Assembly (NCBI GenBank): GCA_964497975.1
Contig: CAZCFO010000005.1
Location: forward strand, 1 to 64,000
Reading direction: 5' to 3'
Source of the DNA: JABFSS01 sp964497975
GTDB lineage: Bacteria > Patescibacteriota > Gracilibacteria > Peribacterales > Peribacteraceae
DNA: 64,000 nt
This document shows positions 1-8,319 of the stretch, piece after piece. Within the stretch, counting starts at the first letter, position 1. Every line of letters begins with the position of its first letter. A program made the translations under genes and the position numbers. The notes under the pieces were generated by a model. It saw only the letters and a list, made by a program, of their open reading frames with translations, was not told where the DNA came from and searched no databases.

Positions 1-3000
1 CGCAAGGAACGGCGGGATCAGCGACACAATTCTCCACGGGCGGCGTGCCGCGCTCTGGGCATGTCTGTGAGTAAAGGCATGCCTCATCCGAAAGTGTCTG
101 CAGCTGCTCTGTCACTTGTCCCTCCGTTGCGCCGTAGGTCAGCAGAATCTGATCGAGATCGGCAAAGACATACGAAAGATCGAAGGGCTGCTCCGTCCCG
201 TTCACGAACATCTGCCAGCGTTTGCCACTCTCATTGCACATGGATGTGCCGTCATCGAGCGTGAGGCACTGGTTTGTGGAGGTGATATCGATTGCTTCCA
301 AGAATTCCCCGATGGATTGCCCCGGCTTGTGCCGATGGACGACCAGAGCATTGCCGTCATGGAGGTGTGGCTTTGTTTCCTTTTCAGGATCGTTCGATTC
401 TTCGTTTAGCATGTATTTCTCCGCAGAGAGATCGATGGGTTGTCCTTCCATCCAGATAGCCAGATCCGCATGCGTGTGATTCGGATCAGGATTCACAGCC
501 GAGAACATTTCCGGATTACGCGGCCCTTCGACGATGAGTTCCCCGAGCGCACCGCGATCCACGGAGCGCGTCAAGCTGTGATCGACGAGAAGGTATTTGC
601 CGGGCACATCGACCGTGAATTCCACGACGGCAGACCCTCCAGCGGGAATGATGGTCGTTTGCACGTTCCGCAGGGGCGGGGAGGTGATAGCACCTTCGGG
701 ATACACTTTGTCGAATACCGCCCCGATGACATGGAAATTCGAGGGGACAAAGCCACCGACGCCAACGTAGAGCCGGATACGCTCGCCGACATTTGCCCGT
801 AGAGCACCGCTTCCGGCGAGCGCACCCGTGCGGCCGTTGAAGATAAAGTATTCGGGATTCTCATCTAGAAGCTTTTCTTTGGAGAATTGCTGACGTCCTT
901 TTCGTCCTAATGTGCCCGATGTGTAGAGTTCGCCCTGCATGACATAAAACTCCTTATCGACAGGCTCCAAGCCTTCCTTTGGTTCCACGATGATGAGTCC
1001 GTACATGCCATTGGCAATATGAGTCGGTACATGGGGACTCGCGCAATGGTAGACGTACACGCCAGGGCGGTTCGCTTTAAAACGGAAGATCTTCGTTTCA
1101 CCGTCTTTTACCTGCGTCAGTACCGAGCCGCCGCCTGGTCCCGTGACTGCGTGGAGATCGATGGAGTGTGTTGCGTGGCCTTCCTCAGCATGTTCCCCGC
1201 CGCTGTCTGTATGCGCATCTTCCGTCTCGCCGCCATCAGCAAGAGCAGTGGGAACGAGATCGAAGCTGATATCTTCCGATGCATCTTCTTCCGTTGCATG
1301 GGTCAGCTGCACCTCCACCGTGTCACCCTCTCGCACGCGCAGGAGCGGTCCCGGCACCGTGCCGTTATATGTCCAGTACTGATAGGTCGTGCCGGGGGCA
1401 ATCTCCGACACCACTTCCCGCGTTTCCAGCTTGATCACGACCGTCCCATCAGCAGTGCGCGTAATGGGAGAGGAGAGATCAGAAGCATGGCGGCTGATGT
1501 CAGGGGGATTTCCCACAGATGACATATCTTCGGTTTCCGCGCTGCTGAGCTTGGCGAAGCCGAGAAAGAGCGCCGTGAAGCCGATGGCCATAAAGACCGG
1601 CGCGAGATCCGAGAGCCAGTTCTTTTTGAGTGGATGGAATCCTTTGAGGAGGAGTGAATTCGTGACGACGGAGACGGAGCTAAAAGCCATCGCGAGTCCT
1701 GCAAGCTCTGGTCGCAGGATAATGCCCCAATGCTGGAATACTCTGGCAGCGATGGGAATACCGATCACATTGAAGAAGAGTGCGAAGAACATGTTTTGCT
1801 TGATCTTCCCGACGGTCGCTTTGCTCAATTTGATCGCCGTCACGACATCGCGCAGATCATTCTTCACGAGCACGATGCCACCAGTTTCCATCGCAATATC
1901 CGTGCCGCTGCCCATCGCGATCCCAAGATCGGCTTGGGCAAGAGCGGGACTGTCATTGATCCCGTCGCCGACCATCGCCACTCTCTTGCCCTGTTCCTGC
2001 AGTTTCTTCACTTCATTCGCTTTCTCCGCAGGCAAAACTTCCGCGAGGACATTCTTGATGCCCACGCTCGCCGCAATCGCATGCGCTGTACGTGCGTTGT
2101 CGCCCGTGATCATATAGACCTCGATACCCATCCGCTGCAGCTGTTCTACAGCCTCTTTGGATGTTTCCTTGACGGTATCCGCCACGGCGATGATGCCGAT
2201 TACTTTCTTTTTGTCTGCAAGCAGCATGGCCGTCTTCCCGCCATTTTCTAGTTCCTGCAGCTGCGTTTCAATTTCACCGATCAAAATTTTCTCGCGCTGC
2301 ATGAGCTTCCGATTCCCGAGGAAGTACGTTTGTCCATCAATAGATCCTTCCACACCGTGGCCGGGGATCGCCTTGAAGCTATCGCTACTCTCTAAGGTCA
2401 ATCCGTTGTCTTTCGCATGCTTCACAATGCTCTCGGCCAGCGGATGCTCAGAGCCTTGCTCCAAACTCGCAGCGATCTTGAGTACATCTTTCTCGCTTCC
2501 CGTGAAGGCTACGATATCTGTGACTTCCGGCTTTCCTTTCGTGAGCGTTCCCGTCTTATCAAAGACAATCGCCTGGATCTTGTTCGCGGCTTCGAGCGGC
2601 TCGCCTCCACGGATGAGGATGCCTTGTTCGGCACCTTTCCCCGTCGCGACCATGATGCTCGTGGGGGTCGCGAGTCCCATCGCGCAGGGGCAGGCGATGA
2701 CAATGACTGACACGAAAGCAAGAAGGGCGAAGGTGAGACCTGCACCAAGGAGCCACCAGATCGCGAAGGTAAGAATCGCAATGCCGATCACGACCGGCAC
2801 AAACCACGACGATACCCAATCGGCAAATGCCTGGATAGGTGCCTTCGAGCCTTGTGCGTCTTCGACAAAGCGGATGATCTGCGCGAGCGCGGTTTCCGCT
2901 CCGACTTTCTCTGCGCGGAACTCGATGCTGCCATGCCCGTTCATCGTCGCGCCGAATACGCGATCACCTTCCTTCTTCTCCACCGGAATACTTTCTCCCG

Positions 3001-3856
3001 TGAGCATCGATTCATCGACGGATGTGAGGCCGCGAATCACCGTGCCATCGACGGGGATCTTTTCACCAGGGCGCACGATCACAGTGTCTCCTGCTTGTAC
3101 TTCTTCCACGGGAATATCGATTTGCTGACCATCGCGGAGTACTCGTGCGGTCTTGGCTTGTAGTCCCATAAGCTTTTGGATCGCTTCGCCCGTTTGTCCT
3201 TTCGCCCGCGTCTCCAGCCATTTGCCGAGGAGTACGAAAGTGATGAGGAACGCGGCAACCTCAAAGTAGAGGTCATGCATCTCTCCGATAACAGTTCCTT
3301 CCGTCACGAAGTGATCGACGAAATTCCAGAGGCTATAGAAGTAGGCGGTGGACGTTCCAATCGCGATGAGGCTGTCCATGCTGAACGTGCCCATTTTCAG
3401 GCTGCTCCAAAAGCCCCTGTAGAAACCCGCTCCCAACCAAAACTGAACGGGAGTGGCGAGGATCAGGGATATGATGCCCATGTAGGGCATAACGACTTCG
3501 TGAACCGGCGTATGTGGCACGAAGGTGAGCACCATGAAACCGAGCATCGGAAGGCTCAGGATGAGGCCTATCCAGAACTTGCTGCGGTATGCCGCTATTT
3601 CGGCAGCACGTCGCTTCTTTTCTGCATCCCGATCCTTTTCATCGGCAATACTCGCGCCGTATCCAGCAGCTTGTACCGCAGTGATGAGTCCCTGCTCATT
3701 TACTTGCGAGGGATCAAACCGGATACGCGCCTTATTCGCGCCGTAATTCACATTCGCTTCCTCCACCCCCGCAGTTTTCTTCAGTTTGCGGGTGATGAGC
3801 GCACTGCAGCTGGCGCAGTGCATGCCGGTGATGGAAAGCGTGGCTTGGGAAGACAT
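1..3856 (-). CDS. copA: P1B copper ATPase fused in frame to an AniA/NirK-type copper nitrite reductase (partial, runs off left edge)
   Basis: One open frame of 1285 visible codons runs from ATG 3856 past position 1. Residues 1-70 are a heavy-metal-associated domain with CASC at 14-17. A P1B ATPase follows: CPC at 389-391, phosphorylated Asp433 in DKTGT, an SEHP motif, and GDGIND at 630-635. An extra hydrophobic helix (about 752-775) should bring the chain back outside the membrane. From about 780 to 1105 it reads as two cupredoxin domains of the AniA/NirK class. Type 1 copper ligands are His897, Cys938, His946 and Met951. Type 2 ligands are His902, His937 and His1093. The catalytic pair is Asp900 and His1042. 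A further His-rich region (HTHAD, HLHDG, HRH) starts near 1125. I checked that ATPase and reductase codons share a frame and that the 1380-1560 joint has no stop. It is the last gene of a csoR-copZ-copA operon, 6 nt after copZ. Copper export joined to nitrite reduction is inference. Confidence 0.9.
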   Translation of the reverse strand, partial: MSSQATLSITGMHCASCSALITRKLKKTAGVEEANVNYGANKARIRFDPSQVNEQGLITAVQAAGYGASIADEKDRDAEKKRRAAEIAAYRSKFWIGLILSLPMLGFMVLTFVPHTPVHEVVMPYMGIISLILATPVQFWLGAGFYRGFWSSLKMGTFSMDSLIAIGTSTAYFYSLWNFVDHFVTEGTVIGEMHDLYFEVAAFLITFVLLGKWLETRAKGQTGEAIQKLMGLQAKTARVLRDGQQIDIPVEEVQAGDTVIVRPGEKIPVDGTVIRGLTSVDESMLTGESIPVEKKEGDRVFGATMNGHGSIEFRAEKVGAETALAQIIRFVEDAQGSKAPIQAFADWVSSWFVPVVIGIAILTFAIWWLLGAGLTFALLAFVSVIVIACPCAMGLATPTSIMVATGKGAEQGILIRGGEPLEAANKIQAIVFDKTGTLTKGKPEVTDIVAFTGSEKDVLKIAASLEQGSEHPLAESIVKHAKDNGLTLESSDSFKAIPGHGVEGSIDGQTYFLGNRKLMQREKILIGEIETQLQELENGGKTAMLLADKKKVIGIIAVADTVKETSKEAVEQLQRMGIEVYMITGDNARTAHAIAASVGIKNVLAEVLPAEKANEVKKLQEQGKRVAMVGDGINDSPALAQADLGIAMGSGTDIAMETGGIVLVKNDLRDVVTAIKLSKATVGKIKQNMFFALFFNVIGIPIAARVFQHWGIILRPELAGLAMAFSSVSVVTNSLLLKGFHPLKKNWLSDLAPVFMAIGFTALFLGFAKLSSAETEDMSSVGNPPDISRHASDLSSPITRTADGTVVIKLETREVVSEIAPGTTYQYWTYNGTVPGPLLRVREGDTVEVQLTHATEEDASEDISFDLVPTALADGGETEDAHTDSGGEHAEEGHATHSIDLHAVTGPGGGSVLTQVKDGETKIFRFKANRPGVYVYHCASPHVPTHIANGMYGLIIVEPKEGLEPVDKEFYVMQGELYTSGTLGRKGRQQFSKEKLLDENPEYFIFNGRTGALAGSGALRANVGERIRLYVGVGGFVPSNFHVIGAVFDKVYPEGAITSPPLRNVQTTIIPAGGSAVVEFTVDVPGKYLLVDHSLTRSVDRGALGELIVEGPRNPEMFSAVNPDPNHTHADLAIWMEGQPIDLSAEKYMLNEESNDPEKETKPHLHDGNALVVHRHKPGQSIGEFLEAIDITSTNQCLTLDDGTSMCNESGKRWQMFVNGTEQPFDLSYVFADLDQILLTYGATEGQVTEQLQTLSDEACLYSQTCPERGTPPVENCVADPAVPC

Positions 3857-3862
3857 GGGGAA

Positions 3863-4078
3863 TCAGGAAACGGGTTGGATTTTGTACTTCTCATCGAGCG
3901 CTTCGATTTCCTCCGTCCACTTCTGCTTATCGAAGCTCTCGTCGTGTTCGACCGTGACTTTCTTCGTCTCGACATCCACATCGACACTTTTGATGGATGG
4001 GAATTCACTGCTGACGTCTTTGATGAGCGCGGCGCAGGAAGCGCAGTGGATACCGGGAATGGACACTTGAGTTTGCAT
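3863..4078 (-). CDS. copZ: CopZ-like heavy-metal-associated copper chaperone
   Basis: A 71-residue single HMA domain with the metal-binding motif GIHCASC near the N-terminus and the usual beta-alpha-beta-beta-alpha-beta length. Members of this family carry Cu(I) in the cytoplasm and pass it to a CopA ATPase or to CsoR. The start at 4078 (MQTQVSI) is chosen because longer in-frame starts would overlap the CsoR gene and add a sequence unlike an HMA domain. It lies between csoR (19 nt upstream) and the ATPase fusion (6 nt downstream), so the three are almost certainly co-transcribed and copper-induced. Confidence 0.88.
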   Translation of the reverse strand: MQTQVSIPGIHCASCAALIKDVSSEFPSIKSVDVDVETKKVTVEHDESFDKQKWTEEIEALDEKYKIQPVS

Positions 4079-4097
4079 GATAATAGAGGGGAAAGAA

Positions 4098-4367
4098 TTA
4101 GCGGCGGGAGAGCCCAACAATCTTGATAACTTCATCAATGAAGGCTTCTTTATCGTTTGGAGAGGAAAGCTTCTTCTCCGCGCATGTATAGAGGTGGCTT
4201 TCAAGAACCGCGGCTTGGATGTGCTTCAGATGCCCCTGCATCGCGAGCGCGAGTTCGAGGATCTGAGCACAATAGGCGTCTTCTTCGACGTCCTTATGGA
4301 GCTTTGCCATGAGGCCTTCAAGCCTCTTAATGGCAGCCAGCGTCTTTTTCTTCGCATCATCTCTCAT
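4098..4367 (-). CDS. csoR: CsoR-family copper-sensing repressor
   Basis: An 89-residue all-helical DUF156 protein. Starting at MRDDAKKK, the Cu(I) ligands of the family are visible as Cys33, His58 and Cys62, with the spacing of M. tuberculosis CsoR (Cys36/His61/Cys65), so it should be a copper sensor rather than a formaldehyde (FrmR) or nickel (RcnR) type. CsoR represses its own operon and releases DNA on binding Cu(I). A consensus promoter with repeated TACCCC words lies directly upstream, which fits autoregulation of csoR-copZ-copA/nirK. Confidence 0.9.
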   Translation of the reverse strand: MRDDAKKKTLAAIKRLEGLMAKLHKDVEEDAYCAQILELALAMQGHLKHIQAAVLESHLYTCAEKKLSSPNDKEAFIDEVIKIVGLSRR

Positions 4368-4373
4368 AATTGA

Positions 4374-4420
4374 AGGGGTAGGGGGTAGGGGTATAATATC
4401 CTCACCGCCTTCAATGTCAA
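4374..4420 (-). promoter_or_regulatory. csoR promoter with C-tract operator candidate
   Basis: On the minus strand TTGACA (4420-4415) and TATTAT (4398-4393) are separated by 16 nt. Between the -10 and the csoR ATG lie three TACCCC-like words (about 4392-4374). CsoR operators are typically G/C-tract rich, so this block is the likely repressor site; transcription would begin about 19 nt before csoR. Confidence 0.7.
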
Positions 4421-4429
4421 AAGAGATTC

Positions 4430-4570
4430 TTAAAACTTGCCGATGATGTAGCCGACGATCACGCCGACAAGTCCCATGGCGACGCCGAACCATGGGTTAC
4501 TCGTCGAGGATGCACCGCTCGTTCGAGCGGGTATATCGTCAGGTTTGTCATGCCATTGAAGCTGAGTCAT
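4430..4570 (-). CDS. 46-residue single-pass membrane miniprotein
   Basis: A short gene reading MTQLQWHDKPDD at the N-terminus, followed by a Ser/Thr-rich linker and one glycine-rich hydrophobic segment ending GYIIGKF. The C-terminal segment is long enough for one membrane span, with the acidic/His N-terminus outside or inside undetermined. It sits 12 nt after the HMA/DsbD-like/cupredoxin gene and before the csoR promoter, so it probably belongs to the upstream copper transcript. I do not recognise a family. Confidence 0.6.
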   Translation of the reverse strand: MTQLQWHDKPDDIPARTSGASSTSNPWFGVAMGLVGVIVGYIIGKF

Positions 4571-4582
4571 AAAGAGGGAAGG

Positions 4583-5950
4583 TTAGATCACGGTAAAAGA
4601 TCCGCGCACCATGCCCATCGAGCACATGAAGGCGAGTTGGCCCTTCTGGGTGGCGGTGAATTCGATGATGTTCTCGCCCTGTCGCAGCGGCTGCGAGATG
4701 TTCAAGGACGGAATGGTCATGACGCTCGTGCAGCCATATGCCTCATCGCCGTTGATCTTCCAGCGGACAGGTACACCGGCTTTGATCTTAAGATTCTTTG
4801 GTTCATAACCATAACTTGTGACAGCCATGGACACTTCCTGCACATCGCCGTTGATTACTGGAGGTGTATTGCTTCCTTGTTGTGTACCGCCGGCAAAAAC
4901 TTGTGATAGATCAAGTCCCGTCAGCGCGAAGCCGCTATTCAGATTAAAGAGCGCGAGCAGGAGAACGAGTGTTCCCGAGAAGCGCAGGAACATGCGAGAA
5001 AAGCCGCCAGTCGCCGTTGAGGAAATAGCGCTGATCCCAAGGAGAGAAGGCAGCGTTCCGAAAGCAAAGACACCCATAGTGAGCGCTCCGGTGATGAAGC
5101 TGCCTGAGGCGAGTGCCGCGAGCTGCAAGGACTGCGTGAATCCGCAGGGGAGAAAGAACGTCAACGCACCCATAGAAAATGGTGCGGCAGGGTGGTCGCT
5201 TTCGGAGAGATTTGCGATCCAGCGAGAAAGTTTTTTCGGCGGCCGAATTGGGAAACTTCCTTTTGGAATAATTTCGAGAATCGAGAGTGCGAGATAGAGC
5301 ATCACGAAGGCAACAATGATATTCATGTAGCCCGACATCTGCGTGCTGAGCGTGATCGATTGTCCGAGGATGCCGACGAGTCCGCCGAGTACAAAGTACG
5401 AAACAAGTCGTCCGAGATTGAAGTGCAGCAGCGGCTTGAACTTCTGCCAAGGCGTTTCCGCTTGATGGATTTCATTATGCTTCGCAGCCAGCGCGAGCAG
5501 GAGGCCGCCTGTGACGGCAAGGCAACTGGAAGTTCCGGCTACGAGACCGATGAGGAAAATGCCGCCGATGGAGAGCGCTCCGGATGTCGAGGGGGCAAGC
5601 GATATGATGTCGAAGGTCTGCAGGAGCTTGTACCCGGCGAGGATAATGATGAGCGCCGCACCGATTTCCATCCATTTCCGTTTGTCGGGAGAAAGTGCGG
5701 AGACGGTAGGCGCACTGTCATCGACGACCGTGTATCCGGCTTTCTCGATGACTTCGGAGATCCGCTCAGAGCTTGGAAGCTTGTCTGCCTGCGCAGTGAT
5801 ATGTGCGATGCCGCTCTTATGATCGACATCGACATGCCTCACGCCAGGTACGGCTTTGAGCTTCTTTTCAAGAAGCAGTTCGCAGCTGGCGCACGTCATC
5901 CCGCCGATGCAGACGGTTGCGTAACGTTCTTTTGAATTGTGCTCTGACAT
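4583..5950 (-). CDS. HMA - DsbD/SafE-like membrane - cupredoxin copper-handling protein
   Basis: A 455-residue protein with three parts. Residues 1-75 are an HMA domain (GGMTCASC). The middle (about 95-350) has six or more hydrophobic segments of the cytochrome-c-biogenesis/sulfite-exporter-like (DsbD_2/SafE) superfamily, with the conserved GTSSCLAVTGG and LPCGFTQ helices. The last 100 residues form a cupredoxin-like domain with VRWKINGDEAYGCTS and a terminal FMCSMGMVRG copper site. Such combinations are known beside copper resistance genes; moving electrons or copper across the membrane is the likely role. The leader before ATG is pyrimidine-rich. A terminator hairpin separates it from the upstream Met/His-rich gene, so it may be attenuated or have its own promoter. 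Confidence 0.82.
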   Translation of the reverse strand: MSEHNSKERYATVCIGGMTCASCELLLEKKLKAVPGVRHVDVDHKSGIAHITAQADKLPSSERISEVIEKAGYTVVDDSAPTVSALSPDKRKWMEIGAALIIILAGYKLLQTFDIISLAPSTSGALSIGGIFLIGLVAGTSSCLAVTGGLLLALAAKHNEIHQAETPWQKFKPLLHFNLGRLVSYFVLGGLVGILGQSITLSTQMSGYMNIIVAFVMLYLALSILEIIPKGSFPIRPPKKLSRWIANLSESDHPAAPFSMGALTFFLPCGFTQSLQLAALASGSFITGALTMGVFAFGTLPSLLGISAISSTATGGFSRMFLRFSGTLVLLLALFNLNSGFALTGLDLSQVFAGGTQQGSNTPPVINGDVQEVSMAVTSYGYEPKNLKIKAGVPVRWKINGDEAYGCTSVMTIPSLNISQPLRQGENIIEFTATQKGQLAFMCSMGMVRGSFTVI

Positions 5951-5970
5951 GGTATAAAGGGAAGAAAAGT

Positions 5971-5996
5971 AAAAAAGCGTATGAAAATCAATACGC
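5971..5996 (-). terminator. rho-independent terminator or attenuator
   Basis: On the minus strand GCGTAT (5996-5991) pairs with ATACGC (5982-5977) across an 8-nt loop and is followed at once by a run of T. It lies between the Met/His-rich gene and the DsbD-like gene. Confidence 0.65.
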
Positions 5997-6007
5997 CCAA
6001 ACTTTTC

Positions 6008-6400
6008 TTACTGCCGAAGGACGATAGTGTTAATCCCTGTTTCTGGCGGCGGCCCCTCTGCAATGAATTGCCAAGAGGATTGATCGAGAATCGGTTCAGG
6101 TATTGCAATCTGCAATGCATTCGTAGCCACTGGCATTCGCACTTCAAAAGTCACGCTTGATGACACCGACGTCTCTGACTTATGAGCAGATAAGCAATGG
6201 CCGGAGTCACAGGGCATCTTCTTTTCGGATTCATGCTCTTCATGAGGGCAGTTATCACAGTTCTCGTGCGACATCATGCTCATGTTCTGCATCTCCATGT
6301 GATCGTCTGCTGGCATCGCATTCGCCATCGGCATCATGCAAAGGCTGCCGAAGACAGTATTTGTAATGAATGCAGCCGATACAAGAATTTTCATCTTCAT
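6008..6400 (-). CDS. Secreted Met/His/Cys-rich copper-binding protein
   Basis: A 130-residue protein with a signal peptide (MKMKILVSAAF then a hydrophobic core ending ANA). The mature N-terminus is packed with Met and His (HMEMQNMSMMSH) and Cys-Pro/Cys-His pairs (CDNCPHEEH, CDSGHC), typical of extracytoplasmic Cu(I) binding proteins. The second half is less biased, with no known domain visible. It is first in the copper island; TATGAT ends 8 nt before its ATG. Copper sequestration outside the membrane is inferred from composition and context. Confidence 0.8.
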   Translation of the reverse strand: MKMKILVSAAFITNTVFGSLCMMPMANAMPADDHMEMQNMSMMSHENCDNCPHEEHESEKKMPCDSGHCLSAHKSETSVSSSVTFEVRMPVATNALQIAIPEPILDQSSWQFIAEGPPPETGINTIVLRQ

Positions 6401-6408
6401 CCGCTGCG

Positions 6409-6438
6409 ATCATACGCCATTTGGTCCACTTTACTCAA
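6409..6438 (-). promoter_or_regulatory. Promoter of the Met/His-rich copper protein
   Basis: Minus strand TTGAGT (6438-6433), 18-nt spacer, TATGAT (6414-6409), then 8 nt to the ATG at 6400, implying an mRNA with almost no 5' leader. Confidence 0.6.
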
Positions 6439-6534
6439 CTACGAAGATTCGTACACTCGTCAGTTATGCAGCTATCCAAGATGAGACATGGTGAGCGAAT
6501 GCTACCGGATGATTTGGTGCTATGATGCGCCCTC

Positions 6535-6777
6535 ATGTCTCGTCGCTACCGCAAAAAATATATCTCGAGGAACGGCCTCACGCCGTCTGAAAATCGCGCA
6601 TTTGGAAGACAGGTGTGGGCGTTCTTCATGCTCTTGTTAATCGGGGGTTCAATTAAGCTTTGGGGTACTGATATTTTCTTTGAATGGTGGTTCGATATCC
6701 TCATTCTTGTTCTGGGCGAAATTGCCTATCGAAGTACTGGACGGTTACTCCGCGCATTACGCATCTGGTACTACTAA
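6535..6777 (+). CDS. 80-residue membrane protein of unknown function
   Basis: Basic N-terminus (MSRRYRKKY) followed by one or two hydrophobic segments (AFFMLLLIGG and WFDILILVLGEIAYR). TATGAT at 6521-6526 ends 8 nt before the ATG, matching the leaderless pattern of this genome, which supports both the gene and the start. It is divergent from the copper island. No family recognised. Confidence 0.6.
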   Translation: MSRRYRKKYISRNGLTPSENRAFGRQVWAFFMLLLIGGSIKLWGTDIFFEWWFDILILVLGEIAYRSTGRLLRALRIWYY

Positions 6778-7214
6778 AATCGCTATATTGAGCAAATAAT
6801 TTGTACGGCGAGACACCCCCTATTGTACTGTCTCATTTGTCTCATTTCATGGAGGTGACCCGCTTGCTCTACCCCCCTCGAATCAAGCCTCTTTACAACC
6901 TTCAAACACCCCCTCAAAATTGGGTGTCTGACCCGTCCGTCCAGCCATGAACCATTCGCTCACTGCGTTCGCTCAGGTTCATGGCAGGCCACTTATTCAT
7001 GTCAAAAACGAAACAGGCGACTTGGTACAGGGCCAGCCACTAGACAGCCGTAGTTGCCCTGGTAAGAGGAATCCGGTGATCGTGCCGCGTGGAATGAGCG
7101 AGGCTCTGAAGGAGTTTCTTTCCCCAGTGCCGCAAAGCGGGCTGCCGTGAGTAGGAGTCGTCGATGATGAGCGGGTTGATGATGCGTTGCGTCCCGCGCA
7201 CGGCGAGTTGCTCA
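6778..7214. other. Gene-poor stretch with a perfect inverted repeat
   Basis: No convincing gene. It contains a 9-bp perfect inverted repeat, CCATGAACC at 6945-6953 and GGTTCATGG at 6976-6984, with a loop that itself repeats TTCGCTCA. A minus-strand frame at 7040-7324 (94 residues, MKRFLAIASKD...) is open but overlaps the gene remnant to its right and has no recognised domain. Confidence 0.5.
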
Positions 7215-7466
7215 TCACACCTCCTTCTGCATTCTTCCGGATGCTCGCAGGACCGGTGCAGGCACAGAATCGCCATGCGCTTTCCGATCAAATCTTTCGA
7301 TGCGATAGCCAGGAATCTTTTCATGTCCGCATTCGCGTATGCAGAGTGAGCGCGGTCCGGATTCCTTGGGAACCCACGGGAGAACGTGGAGGACTTGCAC
7401 GTCTGTAATCGCCTTCTTTGCCGCAAGCGCAACGGTGCCGTCGAGTATGTCGCAGTGAGGAGGCAT
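7215..7466 (-). pseudogene. Remnant of a DUF6448-like protein
   Basis: The first 37 residues (MPPHCDILDG... LPWVPKES) look like the N-terminus of the DUF6448 family as I remember it (HCD-x-hydrophobic-DG motif, then LxLPWVPK). The rest of the 83-residue frame does not continue that family, and another frame is open further downstream (to 7040), so the gene appears truncated or frameshifted. The pyrimidine-rich stretch before ATG 7466 suggests the start was once real. Family assignment is from memory only. Confidence 0.4.
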
Positions 7467-7566
7467 AAGAAAAAGGGAAATCAATGAAATCCAGTCTTGT
7501 GTGCATGCGGCTCATCGTTGCCGATGGGAAGGTGTTCTGAGGGCAAGTGCGATGAAAGGGAAAGAA

Positions 7567-7896
7567 TTACCGGGCTGCATCCTTATCGAGCCAGTCATCC
7601 TGCTCAGGTTCGATCCGTTCCGAGGAATCTTCCACGGGAACAATACGTTCCGAAGCCGCCAACTGCTCACTTCGCTCAAACTCCTCTTCCTGCACATGTG
7701 ACTGCCGGATGACGTCAGGCGTGCCTGTTTCGGGGAAATCCGTCCGTGGGCTGGCGTGCCCGCCATTGCTCCTTGGGTCTTTTGGCCGTTCAGGGAAGCA
7801 ATGTTCATGCTCTGGCAGGAATCTGGCGCGCGCATCGCGTGGAGTTGCATGAGTGATACGGATAGGTGCCGACGGACTCGGGGATTTGTTGGTCAT
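7567..7896 (-). CDS. 109-residue hydrophilic orphan protein
   Basis: Charged, Pro/Glu/Arg-rich protein without hydrophobic segment; the C-terminal third is strongly acidic (VEDSSERIEPEQDDW). The start is supported by a pyrimidine-rich leader (TTTTTTCCTCCTGATCCC) before ATG 7896 and by a spacing of 18 nt to the preceding gene, suggesting a two-gene unit. No family recognised; likely disordered. Confidence 0.5.
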   Translation of the reverse strand: MTNKSPSPSAPIRITHATPRDARARFLPEHEHCFPERPKDPRSNGGHASPRTDFPETGTPDVIRQSHVQEEEFERSEQLAASERIVPVEDSSERIEPEQDDWLDKDAAR

Positions 7897-7914
7897 GGGA
7901 TCAGGAGGAAAAAA

Positions 7915-8244
7915 CTAGAGAAGATCGTGAGTGAGGGCGGATTCCCGGCGTTCGATTTCATGATGCCTTCCTTCGTCATTCACGAGTGGAATCGCATCGT
8001 GCTCCGAACCGGATGACGGCTCCTCAAGGGGCCTTTCCCGATCCAGAAGCGACGTCACAGACGTTCTCTCGGCGGCAACCCGCTGCTGCGTGTGATGCGT
8101 CCGCTTCCTTCGTTTATGGAAGGGCTTTTTGGACACCCGTTTTTTGAGGGAAGAAAGAAGCATGAGCAGGGGCGGGGGAAGACGCCGGGCGGGCCGGTCA
8201 TTGCCGCGATCGATGCCGGTGCTGTGAGTGCGGGAGATGATCAT
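7915..8244 (-). CDS. 109-residue basic orphan protein
   Basis: Arg/Lys/His-rich first half (SLKKRVSKKPFHKRRKR) and an acidic second half (ERPLEEPSSGSEHD). The start is supported by the pyrimidine-rich leader TTTCTCCCCACCC directly before ATG 8244. It lies 75 nt after the Hsp20 gene on the same strand and 18 nt before another orphan, so a stress operon is possible. No family recognised. Confidence 0.5.
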   Translation of the reverse strand: MIISRTHSTGIDRGNDRPARRLPPPLLMLLSSLKKRVSKKPFHKRRKRTHHTQQRVAAERTSVTSLLDRERPLEEPSSGSEHDAIPLVNDEGRHHEIERRESALTHDLL

Positions 8245-8319
8245 GGGTGGGGAGAAAGCGAGTGGCGGGAACGGCAGGACTCCCCGGAATCCTGCCGTTC
8301 ATGTGATGTGCCATCTCCG

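Noticed and set aside
1380..1640. Possible frameshift or stop between the ATPase and nitrite reductase
   Set aside because: Codons through the 1380-1560 joint were read for stops in the ATPase frame and none was found; ligand codons on both sides share the same phase.
2157..4126. Long plus-strand open frames (up to 323 codons)
   Set aside because: They lie opposite the copper ATPase and have no recognisable motifs; GC-rich codon use in the true gene keeps the other strand open.
6947..7150. A 67-codon plus-strand frame starting in the inverted repeat
   Set aside because: No promoter or pyrimidine leader before its ATG, and the sequence shows no protein-like pattern.
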